The position numbers were made by a program, and so were the translations under genes. A stretch of 64,000 nt of DNA. Source: Flammulina velutipes. Taxonomy: Eukaryota; Basidiomycota; Agaricomycetes; Agaricales; Physalacriaceae. Within the stretch, counting starts at the first letter, position 1; each line of letters starts with the position of its first letter. Below, one piece after another: positions 58,401 to 64,000 of this stretch. Under the pieces are notes generated by a model. That model saw only the letters and a program-made list of their open reading frames with translations. It made no database searches and was not told the DNA's origin. The stretch spans positions 1,674,001-1,738,000 of the forward strand of contig CM022378.1 in NCBI GenBank assembly GCA_011800155.1. Reading direction: 5' to 3'.

Positions 58401-59890
58401 CTGCCATCTCATCGCGCTTGACGTCTAGGGTATCCAGCATCTCAGCGTCGCTCTCCACGCTCAATGCAGTGCGCAGCATGCACCTCAGGTCGGCCATATC
58501 TAGGGCAGCATCGTCATCGTCCTGCTTCTTCCTCAGATCTTTGAGCGTTGGCAGCACAGGAGATTCGTGGGGGACAGAAGACGCAGTCGAAGAAGCACCA
58601 ATGGACAAGTGGGAGAACGAGGGAAGTTGAAGGGGAGAAAGAGAAAGAGGGGCAGAAACATCGTAAACAGGTGGCGGAGAAGACGAGGTAGGACAACGCA
58701 GAGAAGTGTGACTGCTTGAAGGAGGGAGTCCAATCTCCTTCCCGGCGGCGGCGGGTTGAAGGGGCGGAGCTGGGCCATTCGGTGACGTGATCCCAAACGC
58801 CGACATGAGGGCACGCATGTCCCTAGCATGAAGCTCCTCCGACTGTTGGACCGATTTCAAAGTGCGAATCTGAATAGAGAGCTGGAGAAATGTGAGCTAA
58901 ACGAGCATCTGGACTGACGGAGCACGTACCCCAAACAACCCGAGGGCGTCATGCAGCGCGAGATCATATCCCGCAAGTTGACGATGGGTTTCTTCGCGTT
59001 TGAGGTAGCGGTTGAGGAATGGTCGCTGGATCTGTTTCTGCAACAGTATGACAATATCGTCGAACGTTCTACAAGGACTATTAACAGAGAATGTTGCGCA
59101 AAGAATGTTGACTCACTGAGAAAGCTTAGCCAACGGCATCGACAGTTCTTGCGTGAGGCGGTCACCAGATTCATAGATATCTTGACGAATAGAAATAAGC
59201 ATTTCCGCACATCGCTCTGTAATGCGACGACATTGAAGACGGTTCATCTGGACTTTGACATTAGCTGGGAGACTCGAGGATCTGCTTGAAGACACGTACG
59301 TCCATGAGGACAGCGGAGTCCCACATGAGCAATAGTGTCCGTGCGATACACTGGAGGCCAGGGATTGGCGCAAATTCGAGAACTTCTGAGCTCAAGAGAA
59401 GGACTTCATGGCCAACATCTAATGTTGTGCCGGCGATAGAGCGAATAGCAGTGGCAACACGCTGTAATGAAGTTCAAAATGCGGTTCTATTACGAAAAAG
59501 AACGCATATACGCACCTTTTCTGTGTTCCCCCACGCCAATTCCTCCGCGTTCGATGCTTTTCGGTTGCATCGCCCTTGTGAACGGTCGCCTCCGAACCAG
59601 CTGCTGGAGTTGTCGGCATTCGGGGTAGAGCCTAAGACTTTCGCCCATACGGATTCGTCTACAACGCTGCCGGGAGCTCGATAGCGTTTTCGAAGCGAAG
59701 AGTTGGGATCATCCTTGCAGGCGATGGCAGTGATGGTCGACGACGACGACACCAAGGATTGTCTGTGAGAATAAGGAGTTGTGTATAGGCGTGAACTTGG
59801 GTGGTCGGTAGATGGATTGAGCAGAGAGGACACCCTAACGGTCGACGACTCTGAACCCAAGTGATGGTGCGCAAGCATAGTAGTCTCCAT
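55412..59890 (-). CDS. MLKL-like N-terminal domain + TKL-type kinase + conserved unnamed C-terminal domain
   Basis: One large gene of a dozen or so exons, roughly 1,250-1,300 aa. After a Ser-rich lead (ATG 59890), residues about 125-280 form helices resembling the MLKL N-terminal four-helix adaptor found in many agaricomycete proteins (VATAIRSIAGTTLDVGHEVL, LQCIARTLLLMWDSAVLMD, MNRLQCRRITERC, AKLSQTFDDIVILLQ). A long Ser/Pro-rich linker follows. The kinase has its G-loop IGRGFFSDVFKG, lysine in VAIKVLAD, HGDLK-ASNVLVDD, ITDFGQSE and LRWQAPELM; Gly replaces Arg in HRD but Asp, Lys and Asn remain, so it may be active. After another linker, an intron joins HKFHPS-LTLPLWSPSRVYLGAVGYLSKPEG, opening a domain of about 220 residues (YALFVSHNHPDGE, ending RLRFKPDVEDPTSL) that I know only as a recurring agaricomycete sequence. 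Signalling or cell-death control is inferred. Confidence 0.8.
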
Positions 59891-60586
59891 CGCGCCAAAC
59901 AGCGAGCAAAGGCGTTTTAGATGTCGTGGACGGCGACGAACGCGATGAAGAAGATGGTGATGGTGAGCAGCAAAGCCGTCAAAGCGGGCTTTTATACAGA
60001 CCTCCGTGGGAAAAATTGTGGCGTCGATCAACGGGATTAATCAACCAGCTCCGGTTCGCTGTGTTTCCTGCCGATGTAGCACGGTATTGCAGGGATCTTG
60101 AAGCAGTATATCCTTTAACAGCATTCCTGCGATGAAGACATCGACAGACCGGTACCGGTTGTCCCTCTGTACAGTCCAAATGAACATGCACGCCACATTG
60201 CGGTTCATCGCCAGGTGCAGGATTGAGAATAGAGTCTGCTCTCTTGACAGAATAAACATCATGTTGCGCTTTCCACTTGCAGAGATGAACTCACATAACG
60301 AGAACTTCGGGGATAAGCACTTCCAACACCACAATGATTCTGTGTCTTCTTCCTCGGACAACGTTTAGAAGAAAACATTCATTTTGCATGATGGACTCAC
60401 CTAAAAATATCTTGCACGACTCCAGCTTTCCGTGTGATGCCCCTTCTAGGCTGAGCGAAGATAAGATGGCTGTGAATGCTCCACCACCGGATGTCTGCAG
60501 TCCAAAGACACGGACAGCGAGAATAGTAAGAAACTCCTCGGGTACAGTCTCTAAGTCATATGCACGAGATATACATGGGTGGAATC
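59891..60586. other. Intergenic, no supported gene
   Basis: About 700 bases upstream of the kinase gene. A minus-strand frame (60041-60361) is open for 106 codons without recognised features; it could include leader sequence of the kinase transcript. Confidence 0.4.
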
Positions 60587-61383
60587 CTACGGGTCTGAGT
60601 CTGAGTCTGGTAAGGGTAACACGTAGCCAACAAGTCCATCGAACATATACTCGTCCGTATCTGTCTCTGTGCTCGACGCTACAAGTCGGTGGTCTGTATT
60701 GTATCTAGATCTTGAGCGGTATAGAGGCACCGACCCACAAACAGGTTCTCGATAAACATACCCAGCAACGTCCTCCCGAACGTAGCCGTCCAGCTCGATT
60801 ACAATCAGCTCGTCATCGCGTGCAGTATAGAAGTAGTTGTGTTCTCCCGATGGCTGAGTCCGGAAGAAGCGATAGAGAGGCGCCGTTTGTGGCATACGGG
60901 TAGGAAATATTCTTGCAATAGGTCCAATAGTAGAGTATCCTGTTGGTAATTCGGATACCGCGGTCGTGTAGAAGGTGCTGTGCGCCTCGGTACCGTTGGC
61001 AGCTTCGAGGAAGACACTGGAAGAAGGCTCCCCGCATTCCTCTTCTTCCCGAGAATTCCTCCACGAGCTCAATGCTGAACGGAAGCTGGAAACGAAGGCA
61101 GGGTATGACTATATTTGGAAATTACTATGACATCCTAAGGAGAAAGAATGCAACGTACACTGGAGGAAGAGAAAACAATGGCGGGTCTAGGAGAGGCGGT
61201 GCTATGGCGTGCATCTTGACCTGAACGACGCCGGTCAGTAAATGGCCTGAGGAACATGGAGGACGTCGTACCTTCTGTGCTGATGCGGGCTGCATCTTTG
61301 GCGCCCGGTAATGGAGCTGCCAGAACCGCAGAGACCGTGATTAGAGGTAGAAGGATAGGTTTCAGTAAAGGAGACAAGATCAT
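60587..61383 (-). CDS. Secreted DUF5648-domain protein
   Basis: Three exons (61383-61272, 61220-61159, 61108-60587) give 231 aa. Residues 1 to about 22 are a signal peptide (MILSPLLKPILLPLITVSAVLAAP). After a Ser-rich stretch, residues about 80-231 carry DUF5648 repeat features: AHSTFYTTAVSELPTGYS, APLYRFFRTQ... NYFYTARDDEL, DGYVREDVAGYVYREPVCGSVPLYR, ending DGLVGYVLP. The repeat occurs in secreted bacterial and fungal proteins, sometimes with hydrolases, and is thought to be a beta-structured binding module. This protein has no attached enzyme domain. Two acidic patches (SREEEE and STETDTDE) are present. A cell-wall or extracellular binding role is plausible but unproven. Confidence 0.82.
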
Positions 61384-61769
61384 GGTGTTGAACGAAGAGT
61401 TTTAAGACATCGGAAACTTCCTCCGGCCGCTGACGGCCCTTTGGAGCTCGGCTTGAAAGTGAATGGTGCACAGGTTTGAATCAGAACTACCCATTGAGAA
61501 CGTTGTCAAGCGATATCAGACTTAACTAGCTTGACTATTAGAGTGGCAGTAGAAGACAAAATTGATGACAATGACAATGACACTGACAGGAACAATGCGT
61601 GCGCGTGACTCTTCGTTAAACCGGAAAATGCCGCCCCTGTGGAAATACAGCAATTTGTATCACAAGTCTCAAAGGATTATCCTCATGAGCTTAGAGCTCG
61701 CAAGAACATTCCATTTAAATTGCATTTGTACAACTCCGTAAGAACCGGTCCAAGTTCCTCCACGTCTAA
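61384..61769. other. Intergenic, short
   Basis: About 390 bases between two minus-strand genes; includes a small ATGACA repeat (61565-61585). No gene seen. Confidence 0.5.
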
Positions 61770-63632
61770 TTATGCACCTCCCATCCCGAGGTCGACGATC
61801 ACATACACATTTGCAGCCACGACCACGAGCCATATCGTCCAGCTAATCCCCATCACCAACCATCCATTCGAAAAGTCCACCCATGTCGCTTCGCCCTCGG
61901 CATCGTCTGGTCCACGCACTCTCATAGCGCCACTTGTCTTTCCCGTCAAGTAGATCAACGGGAACGTAATGAAAGGCAGAACGATAGAGAGGACGACCTG
62001 GCTCGCTACGAGGAGATCGTCTATTCCCGCTCTCCCTACACCAATGGCTACAGCGAGCGATGGGATGAGGGCAAGAAGACGCGTAAGGAGACGTCGGATA
62101 ACGGGCTATCATGGAGGTGATCAGGCGATGAAGAACCACGAAGATAAACTACTCACGCTGACACGCCACTGCAAGAAACCTTCAGACACTGCCTGACCAG
62201 CGACCGTAGCGATGATCGACGAGCTCTGTCCAGCGGCAAGAAGTGCAACGGCGAACAAAGTAGCAGCCGATTGCCCAACCATGTCGCGGATGAGGTCGTA
62301 TGCATCGAACAAACTCGCAGAGCCGTCAGTGTTTACATCGTTATGGTAGAACACTGCGCCGGCTAGAATTAGGATGCTGGATCGGGGTTAGCGGTGCAGG
62401 TTGTGGGTAGAGAAAGGAAGAAAGCGTACAGTGAATTTATCACAACCGCGAATCCCAGCAATGAAGCTACAATATCGACGATACCGTGATAGACGTGCGC
62501 AGAAACGAATCCAAGTGGGTTGTTTTCTCGATCACAATGCCGTTTTGCGGTTGTAGCATATGTACTGGGTGGTGGCGCCGTGAAAGCCGCCTTGACCGAA
62601 GCCACCACCTTTCCAACAGCGCGTTTCGCCAAAGATTTGGGTGGATCTTGCAAGTCTTTATCCGAGAGGGAATTAAGATCATCCTCGGACACTAGTGGTT
62701 TGAACGATATTCTGTCTTGGGTAGCAAGAGCAGAGCCCAAGAAGAGACTGTGGGGCATTACCGTTGCGCCAACAATTCCCACCGCTATTATCCTGGTCAG
62801 AGCAATCACATTTCGTTCCAAAACGACTCACATGTATAAAGCCCACCGGACCGAAAGATGTACTTCGAAGGAACATATCCCAGGAAGACGTCGTCCCATT
62901 GAACATCTATTTTTGCAATGACTATGCACATGCAGACGAGCACAGCGATGACCTGGCATATGCTTCAGATTCAGTACTTGTTGACGGGGTCGATCTCGAA
63001 ATGCTTACCAGACCAGCAATCAAGAATTCAAACAACTTAACTGGGCGTCCCCGAAGCGGGTCCCCGAAGGCCAGGATAAAGATGACATCGCATGCAGTAA
63101 TCAGTACGCCATGCCAAAGCTCTAAGCGTGGAAAGAGTAGACAAAGGGCGATCGCGGAGCCCAAAAGCTCTGCCAGATCAGTCGCGATGATAGCGACTTC
63201 CGCCAATAGATATAGTGGGTACATGAGCGCCCATCGATAGAACATCTTGTGCTTCGGACGGTCGTGCAAGAGCAGGCGACAATGAGAAGCCAGGTCGAGA
63301 CCTGTTACGCATCCTAGCTTGCTGGCCGATACCTGATCCCCGATGAGAACAAATCCGACGAAATACAACAAAATAATCACCTGGAAGAATATAGCGAAGA
63401 TTCCAGCTAACAAAACTACGAAAAGCAGTCGATAACCAAACTGGCTACCGGCCTGTAGGTCTACGCCCCAATTTCCACTGTCGATGGAAAGTCAGACATG
63501 GCAGTAGAGCAATGAGAGATAGTTTGCTCACGGATCAAAATAGGCAACAGCGCATACCAGCCCGACACCTGTGTGACGTCGTGCGTGGTGGAGAACGAGA
63601 TTTGCGGTCTGTTTCATTCGATGAGTGGACAT
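61770..63632 (-). CDS. NRAMP-family divalent metal transporter (Smf type)
   Basis: Proton-coupled Mn2+/Fe2+ importer of the NRAMP family, probably in the plasma or vacuolar/endosomal membrane. Start ATG 63632; an early intron splits the family hallmark, and splicing restores GLVCAVAYFDP-GNWGVDLQAGSQFGY, with the metal-binding DPGN. Later come AEVAIIATDLAELLGSAIAL, the TM6 hallmark VGATVMPHSLFLGSAL (metal-binding Met), a cytosolic loop with SLSDKDLQDPPKSLAKRAVG, and AGQSSSIIATVAGQAVSEGFLQW. It ends VVAANVYVIVDLGMGGA with the stop at 61770. About seven or eight short introns. Length (roughly 490 aa) fits the family. All key transport residues visible are conserved. Confidence 0.93.
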
Positions 63633-64000
63633 GATGGAAGAGGGGAGTAAGTAAAGAACTTGACGGCGTGAACCAAATATAAGGAATACGAAGAACCCAA
63701 AGGAGTGGATTGGACACAGCGAAACGATTCACTGGTAGCCCCTCCAACCACGTGTTTGCCCGTCATTCCAGTGCTTCGGTTTCCATCCGTCAAGGAAGGT
63801 GGGTCATACAGCAGAGCATAAGACAACACCACAGTGAATCAAGTAGCTCGTTGAAAGAGCTCTGGCGGGAAGCGCATTAGCCACAACGACGCTCATGATG
63901 ACAAAGATACCGTACCAGTCCGTTGTTTCTTCCGAATGAATCACATCAGCACTCCATCCTGATGTTCATTCCACTCGGATTCCAAAGTGGCGGGTCAGGT
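63633..64000. other. Right window edge, no supported gene
   Basis: Upstream flank of the NRAMP gene. Short frames only; a neighbouring gene may begin beyond the edge. Confidence 0.4.

Overview
The window is eukaryotic and almost certainly from an agaricomycete (mushroom-forming basidiomycete). Genes are dense on both strands, and nearly every conserved gene is cut by several introns of about 45-60 bases. Lineage markers are three FunK1-type fungal kinases, a class I hydrophobin, a secreted DUF5648 protein, several F-box/leucine-rich proteins and an MLKL-like adaptor fused to a TKL kinase. I found no rRNA, tRNA, CRISPR array or intact transposon. Intron positions were placed by eye from GT/AG signals, reading frame and conserved protein motifs; total coding length is a multiple of three wherever I summed all exons.

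Layout. 0-12 kb: the 5' part of a calcineurin A catalytic subunit running off the left edge (-), FunK1 kinase 1 (+), a PCL-type cyclin (-), a hydrophobin (+) and FunK1 kinase 2 (+). 12-25 kb is an accessory-looking island: an F-box protein (-), a small membrane/coiled-coil protein (-), a zinc deaminase of the OTT_1508-like type (+), FunK1 kinase 3 (-), two related but unrecognised and possibly decaying genes (-), and a Crinkler/RHS-like P-loop NTPase with a C-terminal nuclease-like region (+). 25-34 kb: a bestrophin-like channel (-), an F-box/LRR protein (-), TRAPP subunit Trs33 (-) and glycyl-tRNA synthetase (+). 34-42 kb is gene-poor apart from one small TATA-driven gene. 42-50 kb: Atg12 (-), a Ser/Asn/Tyr/Gly-rich low-complexity protein (-), and a duplicated pair of LRR-like genes (-) either side of an F-box gene (+). 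50-64 kb: EMC8/9 (+) with a broken copy of its own tail, urea transporter Dur3 (+), an MLKL-like/TKL kinase with a conserved unnamed C-terminal domain (-), a secreted DUF5648 protein (-) and an NRAMP metal transporter (-).

How the genes fit together. Housekeeping genes (Trs33, GlyRS, Atg12, EMC8/9, Dur3, NRAMP, cyclin) form the backbone. The lineage-specific genes are duplicated and diverging. The three FunK1 copies differ in their catalytic loops: copy 2 has lost the catalytic Asp, copy 1 the metal-binding Asn, and only copy 3 is intact. The deaminase, the intact FunK1 kinase and the NTPase/nuclease protein lie within 8 kb of each other. They are the best candidate for an undescribed functional neighbourhood (nucleic-acid modification, signalling, nuclease), but that link rests on proximity alone.
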